Counted from the stretch's first letter, positions 46,430 through 58,378 are shown. The stretch is 64,000 bases of DNA from Albula goreensis (GCA_022829145.1 CM040742.1:46578682-46642681), one strand, 5' to 3'. The notes: generated by a model from the letters alone, not told the origin. Program-made: numbers and translations.

Positions 46430-49265
46430 AGAGAGGGAAGAGAAAGTATGGTGTTACAGTTAGGGCAGATGAAAGGGTACTACAGAGAGGGAAGAGAGAG
46501 TATGAAGGTGTTACAGTTAGGGCAGATGAAAGGGTACTACAGAGAGGGAAGAGAGAGTATGAAGGTGTTACAGTTAGGGCAGATGAAAGGGTACTACAGA
46601 GAGGGAAGAGAGAGTATGAAGGTGTTACAGTTAGGGCAGATGAAAGGGTACTACAGAGAGGGAAGAGAGAGTATGAAGGTGTTACAGATAGGGAGATGAT
46701 GAAAAGGATGAAAGGGTAGAGAGAAGAGAGAGTATGAAGGTGTTACAGTTAGGGCAGATGAAAGGGTACTACAGAGAGGGAAGAGAGAGTATGAAGGTGT
46801 TACAGTTAGGGCAGATGAAAGGGTACTACAGAGAGGAAGAGAGAGTATGAAGGTGTTACAGTTAGGGCAGATGAAAGGGTACTACAGAGAGGGAAGAGAG
46901 AGTATGAAGGTGTTACAGTTAGGGCAGATGAAGAGGGTACTACAGAGAGGGAGAGAGAGAGTATGAAGGTGTTACAGTTAGGGCAGATGAAAGTAGGGTA
47001 CTACAGAGAGGGAAGAGAGAGTATGAAGGTGTTACAGTTAGGGCAGATGAAAGGGTACTACAGAGAGGGAGAGAGAGTATGAAGGTGTTACAGTTATGGC
47101 AGATGAAAGGGTACTACAGAGAGGAAGAAGAGAGTATGGTGTTACAGTTAGGGCAGATGAAAGGGTACTACAGAGAGGGAAGAAGAGAGAGTATGGTGTT
47201 ACAGTTAGGGCAGATGAAAGGGTACTACAGAGAGGAAGAGAGAGTATGAAGGTGTTACAGTTAGGGCAGATGAAAGGGTACTACAGTTAGGGCAGATGAA
47301 AGGGTACTACAGAGAGGGAAGAGAGAGTATGAAGGTGTTACAGTTAGGGCAGATGAAAGGGTACTACAGAGAGGGAAGAGAGAGTATGAAGGTGTTACAG
47401 TTATGGCAGATGATAGGGTACTACAGAGAGGGAAGAGAGAGTATGAAGGTGTTACAGTTAGGGCAGATGAAAGGGTACTACAGAGAGGGAAGAGAGATGA
47501 AGTGTTACAGATGAAAGAGAGAGGGAAGAGAGAGTATGAAAGGGTACTACAGAGAGGAAGAGTGTATGAAGTGTTACAGTTAGGGCAGATGAAAGGGCAG
47601 ATACTACAGAGAGGGAAGAGAGAGTATGAAGGTGTTACAGTTAGGGCAGATGAAAGGGTACTACAGAGAGGGAAGAAGAGTATGAAGGTGTTACAGTTAG
47701 GGCAGATGAAAGGGTACAACAGAGAGGGAAGAGAGAGTATGGTGTTACAGTGTGTACAGTTAGGGCAGATGAAAGGGTAACAGAGAGGGAAGAGAGAGTA
47801 TGAAGGTGTTACAGTTAGGGCAGATGAAAGAATACTACAGAGAGGAAGAGAGAGTATGAAGGTGTTACAGTTAGGATGAAAGGGTACTACAGAGAGGGAA
47901 GAAGATATGAAGGTGTTACAGTTAGGGCAGATGAAAGGGTACTACAGAGAGGGAAGAGAGAGTATGAAGGTGTTACAGTTAGGGCAGATGAAAGGGTACT
48001 ACAGAGAGGGAAGAGAGAGTATGAAGGTGTTACAGTTAGGGCAGATGAAAGGGTACTACAGAGAGGGAAGAGAGAGTATGAAGGTGTTACAGTTAGGGCA
48101 GATGAAAGGGTACTACAGAGAGGGAAGAGAGAGTATGAAGGTGTTACAGTTAGGGCAGATGAAAGGGTACTACAGAGAGGAAGAGAGAGTATGAAGGTGT
48201 TACAGTTAGGGCAGATGAAAGGGTACTACAGAGAGGGAAAGAGAGAATGAAGGTGTTACAGTTAGGGCAGATGAAAGGAAAGGGTACTACAGAGAGGAAG
48301 AGAGAGTATGAAGGTGTTACAGTTAGGGCAGATGAAAGGGTACTACAGAGAGGGAAAGAGAGAGTATGAAGGTGTTACAGTTAGGGCAGATGAAAGGGTA
48401 CTACAGAGAGGAAGAGAGAGTATGAAGGTGTTACAGTTAGGGCAGATGAAATGAAGGTACTACAGAGAGGACTACAGAGAAAGAGAGTATGAAGGTGTTA
48501 CAGTTAGGGCAGATGAAAGGGTACTACAGAGAGGGAGAAGAGAGTATGAAGGTGTTACAGTTAGGGCAGATGAAAGGGTACTACAGAGAGGAAGAAGACA
48601 GTTAGATGAAAGCAGATGAAGGGTAGTTAGGGCTACAGATGAGGGTAGGGAAGAGAGAGTATGAAGGTGTTACAGTTAGGAAAGGGTACTACAGAGAGGT
48701 GTTACAAGAGAGAAAGGTATGAAGGTATGTTACAGTTAGGGGTACTAGATGAAAGAGGTACTTACAGAGAGGGAAGAGAGTATGAAGGTGTTACAGTTAG
48801 GGCAGATGAAAGGGTACTACAGAGAGGAAGAGAGAGTATGAAGGTGTTACAGTTATGGCAGATGAAAAGAATTACTACAGAAGAAGAGAGTATGAAGGTG
48901 TTACAGTTAGGGCAGATGAAAGAGAGTACTACAGAGAGGAAAAGAGAGTATGAAGGTGTTACAGTTAGGGCAGATGAAAGGGTACTACAGAGAGGGAAGA
49001 GAGAGTATGAAGGTGTTACAGTTAGGGCAGATGAAAGGGTACTACAGAGAGGGAAGAGAGAGTATGAAGGTGTTACAGTTAGGGCAGATGAAAGGGTACT
49101 ACAGAGAGGGAAGAGAGTATGAAGGTGTTACAGTTAGGGCAGATGAAAGGGTACTACAGAGAGGGAAGAGAGAGTATGTTACAGTTAGGGCAGATGATAG
49201 GGTACTACAGAGAGGGAAGAGAGAGTATGAAGGTGTTACAGTTAGGGCAGATGAAAGGGTACTAT
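46430..49265. repeat. 57-bp minisatellite, about 50 units
   Basis: A 2.8-kb array of a 57-bp unit carrying GGTGTTACAGTTAGGGCAG, ATGAAAGGGTACTACAGAG and AGGGAAGAGAGAGTATGAA. The first four units (to about 46680) and the block 47910-48170 are essentially identical. Many others differ by one to a few bases in the GA-rich end (GAGGAAGAG for GAGGGAAGAG). Scrambled segments lie at 46689-46730, 47500-47600 and 48590-48780. The plus strand is purine-rich. Unit length 3x19 keeps periodic open frames of a 19-residue peptide on both strands. Indels break these frames between identical blocks, which argues against coding. Confidence 0.96.
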
Positions 49266-51695
49266 GGGAAAGGATATATAGGAGACAACAAGCCTAGGAC
49301 CAGGGACTTGAAGAGCACAGTCACTCTAGGTCACTGGTCCTATACAATAGCCCTAGGGAGTCACATGATGTGCTGTTTTTTGCTTTAACATTAAATTCTG
49401 CAGCCAATCCAAATGGAAATGTGTTGGGTTAATAGAGTAATCAGATGCCTTTATCTGGCTCTTAAAATGAGCTGAGGAGCTAAGTAGCATCAATAAAAAA
49501 ACATTAATTAAAAAGTGAAACAAAAATAAAAGACAGTCATTCAAGTCAAACCAAGACTGACTTATAAACCCCTGAAATGGTTGAGGGCATTCATTCAAGG
49601 TTTTTTCCAAAACAAGCATAAATAGTGCAGATCATTCTTTATTAAGCTTTATTAAGTTTCATAATAAAGCTTAACTGAAAACACACAAGCAGACTATCAT
49701 CATTCAGATCATTAATTTTTTTTTTTTTAAATAGCACTCAGTCAAGGTTCAGCATAATTATGTTCAAAATGTCAATTTATCTGTAAAATTTAACACGAAT
49801 TTATAAGATACCAGAATCCAAGTTCATCATAATTGTACTTTTTAAGTCATTGTTAAGGATAGGCTGTCACACTTCTGATAGGAGATGCTGACAAAGCCAA
49901 CTTAGAAGAGCGGGCAAATTAATTATTTAGGAATGGTGACACAATCATAGAAAAGCTGACACTAACTCAATAGGTTAATGATTTAATGAGGGGGCAGGCT
50001 TAGTGGGAGCAGAAAGGCCAAGGAGTGACTTAGCATAGACGTGACTCCCACCTGTCCACAGGGCAATGACAAAACACTCAACGGGACTATGAATCACGGT
50101 TAATGTGGGGAGAATACAATCAAGCAGGAGAAATCCAGAGAAAAGCACCATTTTAAAATAGAGCTAAATCAGTTCTGTCAAACAGGAAATTGGCAAAGGA
50201 ATATTCCACAGTTAGATGAGAGATCTCCATGTTGAAATGCAGATCAGATTGTGATTGCTGTAGGTTTTTTTTCCTGACATAGCCTGTTTGATATTTAGTT
50301 TGATTTGTTTCAACTGAATGAATGAATGAATGAATGAATGAATGAATGAATGAATGCATGCATGCGCTTGACACTGTTCATGCTTTTACTACTATGACTG
50401 CTGCTCCTTCCGGAACTGTTAGTTGTACTAAATCTTTTCACATTAAACTCTCAGTAGGCCATATTTTATAATTCATGTTCAGCTTTGCATTTTTCTCCAT
50501 TGTTTTATAAGGAGATATTCCCCTGCCAGGTGGATGTACCTTACAGAATATTGAAATGAATGGAAACATTTTTATTGAGGAGTTTCCATTAACAGAATAA
50601 ACACATGTGAATGACAAGTGTTTTATATGAAAAAGTATTCATCTTCATGTTTTTAAACCAGCTAATGTGCTGATTGTAAATTAAATTAAATTAAACAAAT
50701 GCTAAATTAAGCTTATCCGGGTTTTCGGGTTGAATGGCTAGGCACTTGTATTTGCAGTTGATTTAACTTATGATAATAACACGCATTTCTGAAGCTATAC
50801 TTGAGAAGTTGTAAAGAACACTGTGTTCCGAGAACACTGTAGACTGAAGACAGAGACTTTCATCACTGCACAATTTACAAGTTTGGTTCTCTTATGTAAA
50901 AGTACAACATATCCCAGAGTAAAAAGCTAATTAATCAAATCCTCTCTGTGATGTTCTAATGATACCACAGACAAGTAGTCCTGTCCTGCAATGTCCCAGT
51001 TTTTCCAATGCAGTCCAGAATTGTTTGAATTAACTGAAGGCGAGCTTCCATTTCTTCATCTTTTTGAAGGTTACTGCCTTCAGGTCACCCCTCTGGCAGT
51101 GGAAAGAGTTAGCTTTTTTTTTCTTTTTTGAAATGAGTAATTACATCATGCCAGGATCCAGAACCCACGATCTAAAGTTTGATCAGGAGCAAGGTTGCCC
51201 ACCTGCCACCTAAGTTAACCGACAGTGCGGTGCAAAGAAATACAAACGGCAGAAAATGATCATGAGACCCTGGCATTGATTACCTGGGCGCCTGTCAGCT
51301 CGGGCATGCCCAAGGCCCGCGCATGAGCACAGCGCTCTGTCAGGAGGACACCGCTGGTCACATGACATCACCGTGCTCCCTCATACAGCCAGTGGATGCG
51401 TTCTCAAAAAAGTCTGTCAATGCAAACCGGGAGTTTCAACGGCATCCAAATCAACCCTAAAACAACAACCACATTTACAGTACAGCTTTCTACTACTTAA
51501 ATTATTTATTTGATTACATTTTTTTGGTCAAAATCTATTTCATTACCAAAAAAAAAAAAAAACACATCATCACCACTCCGAGGTAAAATGTAAAACTGTT
51601 TCACAACCCTTTCATTTTTGCCCAGTTAATAAAACCGCGAAAGAACTGGGAAAGAAAAAACTTCAGATAGACCAGATTTTTTTTCATCCTTCTTA
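49266..51695. other. AT-rich non-coding DNA with (GAAT)n
   Basis: About ten GAAT units at 50315-50356, ending in GCATGCATGC. Poly-T near 49718-49728 and 51115-51125. Poly-A near 51549-51562. No coding, RNA or interspersed repeat recognised. Confidence 0.5.
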
Positions 51696-51699
51696 TCTC

Positions 51700-52040
51700 T
51701 AAGCGCGACTCTGCTGACCGTTATTTTGAAGTTAAGTTTTGAATTTGACGTGATACAGATCTCGCATTAACGTCACGGCACGAGCGCATGCAAACATGCA
51801 GAAAAACGCTGTTTGAATCAATCAGCGCTCCGTTATGGATGGCATGGGACGGCTAATATGTTTTGGACTGGCTGTCCTTATTGTTTGGAGGGCATAGAAC
51901 TCCCCGGGGACTGCGGGAGGCAGATGGAGTAGAGGTGTTGTCACCGCCGGGAGAACAGGTAATGAATTATTCTTGTACGAATGGCTTTCCGTCACACGGG
52001 AGGTGAAGCCGGTTTATCGCACAAACACAGAGGGACCACG
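51700..52040. promoter_or_regulatory. possible conserved element or non-coding exon
   Basis: CpG-containing repeat-free block. ATCAATCA lies at 51817-51824. An ATG at 51835 opens a 20-codon frame whose product is hydrophobic in the middle, then stops at 51895-51897. A CAG|GTAATG donor-like site follows at 51958/51959. TCCTTATTGTTTGGAGG is SOX-like. It could be a conserved enhancer, or less likely a 5' exon with a short upstream frame. Confidence 0.3.
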
Positions 52041-53505
52041 GAGAGGCTGAGATCTTCAGCGTCTCCCGTTTCAGCAATCACACTGTGTCAAAGCAGTCAA
52101 CGACCATTTATTACATGTAATTACCGCTAAAAATCCATCAAATATAAGATAAGCAATAGCCTTGTGCACTTAATCTATGAGTGAATGAGGTTGGGAACTG
52201 TTGTCGGGATGCTTCCTCTCGCTCAGGTTCAGCCAAAAGTTGAATGTGTTAACGTGTCCTTTGGTTTCGTTCGCTGGATCGAATTTTACTGTGAGGGGAC
52301 CGTACAGCTTGCCCTTGTACAGTCTGTGGAGAAAACTACCGGTTCTCGTTGGCCGCTTGCTGCCTCTGTAGCCGTGACACGGAATGACTCATATGAAAAG
52401 ACTCAAGTGTGCCATATGGCAGAATTGTGAGCTGAATCAGAGAGTGCATTATACATAACAAATAGCATTAGGTAACTGGAATTTTCAAAAGTGCTCAATG
52501 CGTCTCACAGGTTAACTTTTGGTGAAAACTATCATGAATAGCTGTTTTTGAGTAGTTAACTTTCATTCATGGCAAAACATAGGACTTTTGAGCAATTGTT
52601 ATAAGCGGATTTTTTTTTTTGCCACCTGAGTGTATTCGCAGTTTAACTGTTTTGATGGTCCACGATAATTGGAACATGTTGCTCCTCACCAGCGATCCCA
52701 TTTCAACAAAATCAATAACCTTTCTGAGAGAAAATACCTCTCAGCTGCTTGTGACTGTCCGTATAGAATTTCCAAACTGGATCCTTACGTTGGACACAAC
52801 CATATGTGCTTTTCAATCAACACCATCTCTACTCCCAGAGACAGTAACTTAGTTTAATTTTTTTTTTTTAAATTTTACCTTGATCATTTTGGGTAATTCC
52901 TGTATCAAATCCAAAGCAAGCTAAGGGCCAGTATGAATGAGCTGTAGACATGGAAACACACTTGTCTAATTTCTGCCGTTTCTTAGCTTTATAAGGGAAG
53001 TGACAGTGGGGTGAAGGGTGTGTCCTTTTGGCCTTGACAGATTTGGGGTCAGATCTGCTGGTCATCTGAGCTCATGCCCGGAGGCGTGCCTGTCGGATCG
53101 TGAGAGTTATGGCCCTGCGTATGGAACGCCACCAAACGCCTCAACATCTGCACCTTGCAGATGGCAGTGATGATGCTATTGATTCTGGCTGTCCCATGAA
53201 AAAGAGTAAGCAGGCGCAGGAAAAAAAGAAAAACGAAATGGCAATGTGTTAGCTATGAACTCACGGAGCCCTTATCGTCGAAGAGACAGATGTTCATTTG
53301 TTTTCATCGCACTCCGCGGATGTCCTTTTAAGGAGCACCTGAGTGCGACTGACTTGACCACTGCGCTCCCTGTTCCATTCTCCCAAGCAGTGAAGGAGGG
53401 TATGCTGCCCACCCAATGTCAAAGAGATGTTTATGGGCCTCCGGGTGGCTTGTGCTGGGGAGATGTATGTTAAAGAAGCAGATGTGAGCCCTGAAACTGA
53501 GTTTT
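52041..53505. other. non-coding DNA
   Basis: Unique sequence with poly-T near 52611-52620 and 52859-52869. Open frames near 52185-52430, 52619-52857 and 53246-53525 have no recognisable domains and overlap each other on opposite strands. Not called as genes. Confidence 0.4.
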
Positions 53506-53509
53506 GATA

Positions 53510-53680
53510 GTCCCAGCCATCCCATTAATAGCTATGGCAGTTGGTCCACATTGGCAAAGCAACAATTAGCCTAGCCTCGCCAGGGAATGATATTGGGTTG
53601 TGCTGTTGAAGGTGCTTTAACCATTGCTTTCTAGTGGTCACTCCTGGTGAGCCTGGCACCTGTGGGTGCACAAACCAATA
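53510..53680 (+). repeat. unnamed dispersed repeat, copy A of three
   Basis: CCCATTAATAGCTATGGCAG, then CAACAATTAGCCTAGCCTCG, CCAGGGAATGAT, GGTGCTTTAACCATTGC and TTCTAGTGGTCACTCCTGG. The same ordered blocks occur at 58200 and 63441, all in plus orientation. No SINE head, tail or target-site duplication recognised. Confidence 0.7.
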
Positions 53681-55344
53681 TATGCTGACTTCATGCTGAC
53701 AAAAAGTGTGTAGTTCTCTGGTTTATCTGCAGTTGGGGAAGAAATGAGAGCTAGTCGTCAAATCCCAAGAGGGTTACAGTGGGAGATTAACACATTTTGT
53801 GCAATTCAGGGTAGGAACGAAAGGGGGGAAAACAAGAACACAAAAACAAGTTCTCACAGCTTCCCCAAAGTGATGGCAGTACCATCATTTCACCACAAGG
53901 TAAACTAACTTAAAGAACGGGGGTGAGCAGCTAACAACTTAATCAAAGCTAGTGTGACCTGCCTTTCATCTTGAATCAAATCTCTGAATTTTCAACCATT
54001 CTTTCTCATTTTTTTTTTTTTACTTTTACAAAACCCCAACATAAATGCCTTTTTAAAAGTGGGTCTCTGATGATCTCTTTTAACAGAAATAGCCTGGGAC
54101 CATTGTAAAATGAAAAAATGGGGATGAAGACAGAAACGCTTGTTACAAGGCTATTGCTAATAGATGAGTGTAAGAGAACCTATTAGACCGTGCCATTAAG
54201 CTATGAGATGATGAGAGGAATTAGAGAAACACTTGAGAAGGCGGCTCTCTGAGCATGTTGTCAGAGTGTGCTCTCCTCTTCTCTCCCAGGAGCACTAGCC
54301 TCAATCAATGAGGCTAATGGACTTTAAAACCACAGCGCAAGTTCATTTATGTGACCTGAACAGAATGTATGAAACAAAAGAGGCGAGGGTTTGTGGTAAA
54401 CTGAGCTGGTAGGAACTGAAAAATCGTGACAGTGTTTTTTTTTTTTTTTTTTTAACGACCTTTTCATAAAAAATATTGATCTATTTCACAATTTATTTAT
54501 TAGTTATTTATATATTTATTCATTTATTTAATGCAGTTGTATTGTAGACGGGGGCAATTTAATATATCAGTTAATCAGAAAAGGAATCTTAATTTGGACA
54601 TTTTGAGTCATTCAGCTATAGTGTTTAACTTGCAATTATATTTTAATTATGCTTCAAAATGTGCTCTGGCATTTTAAAGCCTTACTCACACAAAGCAAAC
54701 ATCCTGTGACATTTTTGAAAATTACTGGATTCTAAGTAATAGGAAAGCCTCTTTTATGAAGAATAATAACTCAGAATAATTCAAAGAAGTGTTTTTTTCC
54801 CGGGAAATGTATTGAGGCACAATGCATTCTCCCTTATGGCTGTTTTTATTATTGAGGCAAACTGACATTTGCAAAGCTCTCAAAGGACATTAACTCAAAA
54901 AGGTAACTCAAAAAGCACACTATCTGCCATGGAATCGGAGACACCCAAAGCGCTGTTACACACGCACAAAGCTCCACAAACTTGATGGAAGAGCACATAA
55001 AACATTTAGAGACTAATTACCAGGGACACAAAAACAAAACCACCAGTCTACAGAGGATAGAGAAGAATAAAAACTAAAGTATGACCGAACATCTCCACCA
55101 TCGCTTGACTCATCCAGAAATAAAATAATTTGTGCAATGATCCAACTTTGAAATTTATGTGTCTGTAATTGGACCAAAAAAGTAAATTTCCTGGCATTAT
55201 ACTAAAATAATTTCCACCTTTCTATGATGTATATATTTTATATTTTTCATAATTACAGATTTGACATAGCTATCCTGGCTGTACCATTTCTGGGCAAATT
55301 AAGGGCTTTTAATTTTCTGACTGATCATGCAAAGTCTTGTGTCA
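53681..55344. other. AT-rich non-coding DNA
   Basis: Poly-T near 54009-54020 and 54436-54453. A TTTATTTATT-rich run near 54490-54530. Otherwise unique; no gene recognised. Confidence 0.5.
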
Positions 55345-55510
55345 GTAAGAGTTATGACACATATTGACATAACAGCACCTCTGTTACGAGCTTTTCATGC
55401 AACATAAACTGTTATGTCACACCTGTCGGCAGTGTTATAGTATGTGTTATAACTTTTGTGTTATAACATGTTGTAACAGGTGGTATGTTATGCTTATGTC
55501 AGACATAATA
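55345..55510. repeat. degenerate GTTATGAC/GTTATAAC repeat cluster
   Basis: About eight copies of GTTATGAC, GTTATGTC, GTTATAAC or their complements in 165 bases, including two perfect GTTATAAC palindromes 15 bp apart near 55446 and 55461. Such clusters recur in fish genomes. Class unknown. Confidence 0.6.
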
Positions 55511-55908
55511 ATCTGTATTAGTATCCCCTAAGGCTTGGATCATCATTTGTCCTGTGGATTTAAATGCACATCTGAGCATGCTGTTGTAGTAATGCAGTTC
55601 TATTTATTTATATGTTTCTTTAATATTCATGTGGGTTTGTCAAACCTGCAACCGCTCTTCTGAACAGGAAAGTGTATTGCTCATTCAGGCTTGCAGGGAA
55701 ATCTTTGAACAATACTCTGATTACTGAGTATGCTGGGGTGCCACTAATGGGTCCTAAAACTCAGTTTGAGCCAGGGGTTACATTCAACACATTTATTCTT
55801 GAACCACAACTTCAGAATCCTCCATTAGTGTGGATTTGTATTGAGGTGAAGATATCCTGCAAATACACACACAGTTAAATTCCACAACACATATGAGAGA
55901 TGTACGTG
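55511..55908. other. non-coding DNA
   Basis: Unique sequence with nothing recognised. Confidence 0.45.
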
Positions 55909-55910
55909 TA

Positions 55911-56423
55911 CAGCGGGGTCCAGAAGTCTGAGACCACTAATGGAAGTTCTTCTATTTTGCCCTCTTTATAATTTAATACATTTCTCACAACAAATTATAT
56001 TAACAAGGGGAAAAGCTGAATCTTTGAAAAATGTACATGAATGTTGAAATGTTTTAGTTTTGGTATCTCCCGCTTTTGCATTAATGACAGTGTGTATTGG
56101 AGATGACATGGACTCCACAAGTTTGTGCAAACCCTGGTGATCCATGTTATACCATGGTCTTTTAAGTGCACTTTCTTGGCCTTTAAGTGCCCCCATAAAT
56201 TTTCGATGGGATCAGAACATTTCTACAAAAGAGATAACTTGGACAGTGTCACAAATGTATAATTTTACCTAAAATAGTGCATAAGTTGTTCTTCATTTTA
56301 AATGTCATAACTTTTCATTTCATTGTTTCAAATGTTCAAAATTTTTCTGTTTATTTCCAGGTTTACATGAATACAAATTTGAAAAAAGATGTCAGTATGG
56401 TCGTAGAATTTTGGACCCCACTG
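55911..56423 (-). mobile_element. internally deleted Tc1-like DNA transposon, both ends present
   Basis: The left end CAGCGGGGTCCAGAAGTCTG and the right end (reverse complement CAGTGGGGTCCAAAATTCTA) form imperfect terminal inverted repeats of about 30 bp. They are flanked by the TA dinucleotides (55909-55910, 56424-56425) expected of Tc1/mariner insertion. At 513 bp it is far shorter than an autonomous element. Only the last part of a transposase remains, on the minus strand. Non-functional and moderately old. Confidence 0.88.
56045..56213 (-). pseudogene. Tc1-like transposase C-terminal remnant
   Basis: On the minus strand one frame reads DPIENLWGHLK near 56211-56180, matching the NPIEN-LWG segment that carries the catalytic Glu of DD34E transposases. 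A frame change follows. Then LVESMSSPIHTVINAKAG (about 56130-56080) matches the C-terminal LxxSMPRRxxAVIxAKGG segment. The upstream DNA-binding and first two Asp segments are absent. Clearly a broken gene. Confidence 0.8.
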
Positions 56424-56425
56424 TA

Positions 56426-57858
56426 CATGTCCACCTGTCGACTGCTCCTGAGATCAGTGAAAGTGCGTTGCCCATATTGGCACTCGATTTCAATTAGCTT
56501 GCACTCACATGCACAGACCATGATGAGGAGGGTTTCATACATCCGTTGTTTATTTTAGACCCTCTCTGAGTACTCTAGCATTGGCGGTAAAGCTAGAGAA
56601 ATGCAGCCGTGTGGTCTCTCAGGACGAGCTTCTCTGCGTGGCTCAGTGATAAGCGCGCGGTATCGACAGGAACATTTTCGCTGTCCTCTGGATTTTTAGA
56701 GTTCCCTGCATAAGTGGATGCAGGTGCACGGAACATGAAATCAGTGTGCTTTTGGCTGGGAAACAGCCGTTCGGATGCTTGGTGGAAAATAAAGGACAAC
56801 TGGCTGATAAGAATGAGGTTCTCAGGCTTGCTGAGTTCAGTCACTTTCCTCTACATGTACCCAGGGACGGGCGGTATTTTGTGACTGCATGCATTAAAAA
56901 TGAGAATTTTTATTCATCCAATTCATATGTACTGTGGATTTATTGCCTCTCTCTTTGCATGGATTATAATTCCTGTGCTTCCTGTTAACTAACCTATGCC
57001 TGTAACATTTCCGGTTTACTCTTGGATGAGTAAGCTAAATGTGGTTGAATACAAAATACTCCCTAAATAAATGCACCTAGAAAAACAGTGAAGGTGGTGG
57101 ATGCGTTGGTTGTTTGCAGGTACTGTAAAAGGTTTAAAGTAATGATATCACCCATGCCACATGTGTGATATCATATTTGAAAAGTGTATCAGCAACCAGT
57201 TCAGACCTGATGAACCAGTTATGGTCAGTCAGTGATGTAACCGGCTGCTTTAGCTGTGTAGCAGAGTAGCAAGGAAGAGCGGCAGATTCTGTGGCCTCCC
57301 AGGACCAGGGTTACCCAGGATTGTCTTTCTTCATTGTTGCTCCATCACCTCAATAAAACATTTGGAAACCGAAAGCTGACTGAAGTCAAAATGGGCGACA
57401 ACATCTGCTGTATCTCGCTGTGTGGTTTTGAACCCGTATGACCTGAGAGGAGGCTGGACCAGTCTGCTCAGTTCAAGCGTAACATAAATTTTGACTCTGT
57501 GTCTCCCTCAGTCAGTAATTTTACAAATGCTTTGTGAGTGTTACTCTCTCTGAAGTCTGCCTTTTTGTAGTGTAGGGAAGCTGAAAACACTCCTCTCAAA
57601 TTACGTTTAATCACTGGGGAGCTTGAAAGCAATGTTCTTTATTCTTCCTTCGCTTTATTCTTTCTTTAAAGAGATATGTAAGCCATGGTGACTGCACTGT
57701 GACTACAGAAACAAACAAGGAAAAAAAATACATCACAAAAGAAAAACAAAGGATGAATTTCCATTATGAAAGCACTCGAGAATACCTGCTCCTCTGATGA
57801 GTAATGGCGGAGATACAATCCAATCAAACATTCTTAGACTCTTTGCCATGAAATGATG
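56426..57858. other. non-coding DNA
   Basis: Unique sequence. Open frames near 56593-56988 overlap on opposite strands and have no recognisable content. Nothing else recognised. Confidence 0.45.
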
Positions 57859-58005
57859 TGCAATTAAATCAAAACAGAATTTACACTATGAACTGCATTG
57901 CTCTTAGTATTCTCTGTATTACTAGAGACAAGCAGACATGTCCCTATTCATTCTAGACTGTGGTCTATTTAAGGCCATAATCTATTCTGTTTTGATTTAA
58001 TTGCA
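57859..58005. repeat. inverted-repeat element, 22-bp perfect arms
   Basis: 57859-57880 (TGCAATTAAATCAAAACAGA plus AT) is the exact reverse complement of 57984-58005, with a 103-nt interior. Weaker similarity extends outward about 20 bp on both sides (CTCTTT...). A further single copy lies at 38029-38065. It could be a small MITE or two inverted copies of a longer family. Confidence 0.75.
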
Positions 58006-58195
58006 TATGCCCTTAAAGAGACTGCTTGTCTTTTCAGTCCTGGCCACTTGCATTGCAAATTATGAATACAGTTGACATTTGCGCCCCCAAAACAACCAAA
58101 TGCCGTACCATTCAGACAGCATTCAGCTTGCACCTAGTTTATGGATGAGCTTGCTTTGACATGGCCTGCATAGTCTCTGTTTAAGGTGTAGCCGC
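58006..58195. other. non-coding DNA
   Basis: CTGCTTGTCT at 58022-58031 is the complement of AGACAAGCAG at 57926-57935, a further echo of the neighbouring inverted element. Otherwise nothing seen. Confidence 0.4.
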
Positions 58196-58199
58196 AGGC

Positions 58200-58378
58200 T
58201 GTGGTGTGGCTGAGCTGCCGTAACGGCATGGCCGGGAGCCATGCCATTACTGGCTATGCCTGGATTATCACACTGGCAGGACTACAACTGGCTCAGCCTT
58301 GCCGGGGAATAAATTGAGAATAAAATGGTTAAACTCATTACTCTCTAGTGACCTCTCCTGGCTGGCTGTGGTACTGGG
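58200..58378 (+). repeat. unnamed dispersed repeat, copy B of three
   Basis: GGCCGGGAGCC, ATGCCATTACTGGCTATGCC, CAACTGGCTCAGCCTTGCCG, GGTTAAACTCATTACTCTCT and AGTGACCTCTCCTGGCTGGC. Aligns block by block with copies at 53510 and 63441. Confidence 0.75.

Noticed and set aside
46430-49265. TTAGGG once per unit, suggestive of telomeric sequence
   Set aside because: Single hexamers inside a 57-bp unit, never in tandem; not an interstitial telomere.
46430-49265. Regular repeats as a CRISPR-like array
   Set aside because: Units are contiguous with no unique spacers and the genome is clearly vertebrate.
46448-49297. Long open frames with a 19-residue repeated peptide on both strands of the 57-bp array
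   Set aside because: A 57-bp unit is 3x19, so any stop-free frame stays open. Several frames on both strands are open at once, indels break them repeatedly, and there is no splice or promoter context.
12619-51824. Scattered TGATTGAC/TGATTGAT-type 8-mers as a coordinated PBX/HOX array
   Set aside because: Each specific 8-mer is expected about twice in 64 kb on both strands, so the window-wide count is not remarkable. Only the local cluster at 27.1-27.4 kb was kept.
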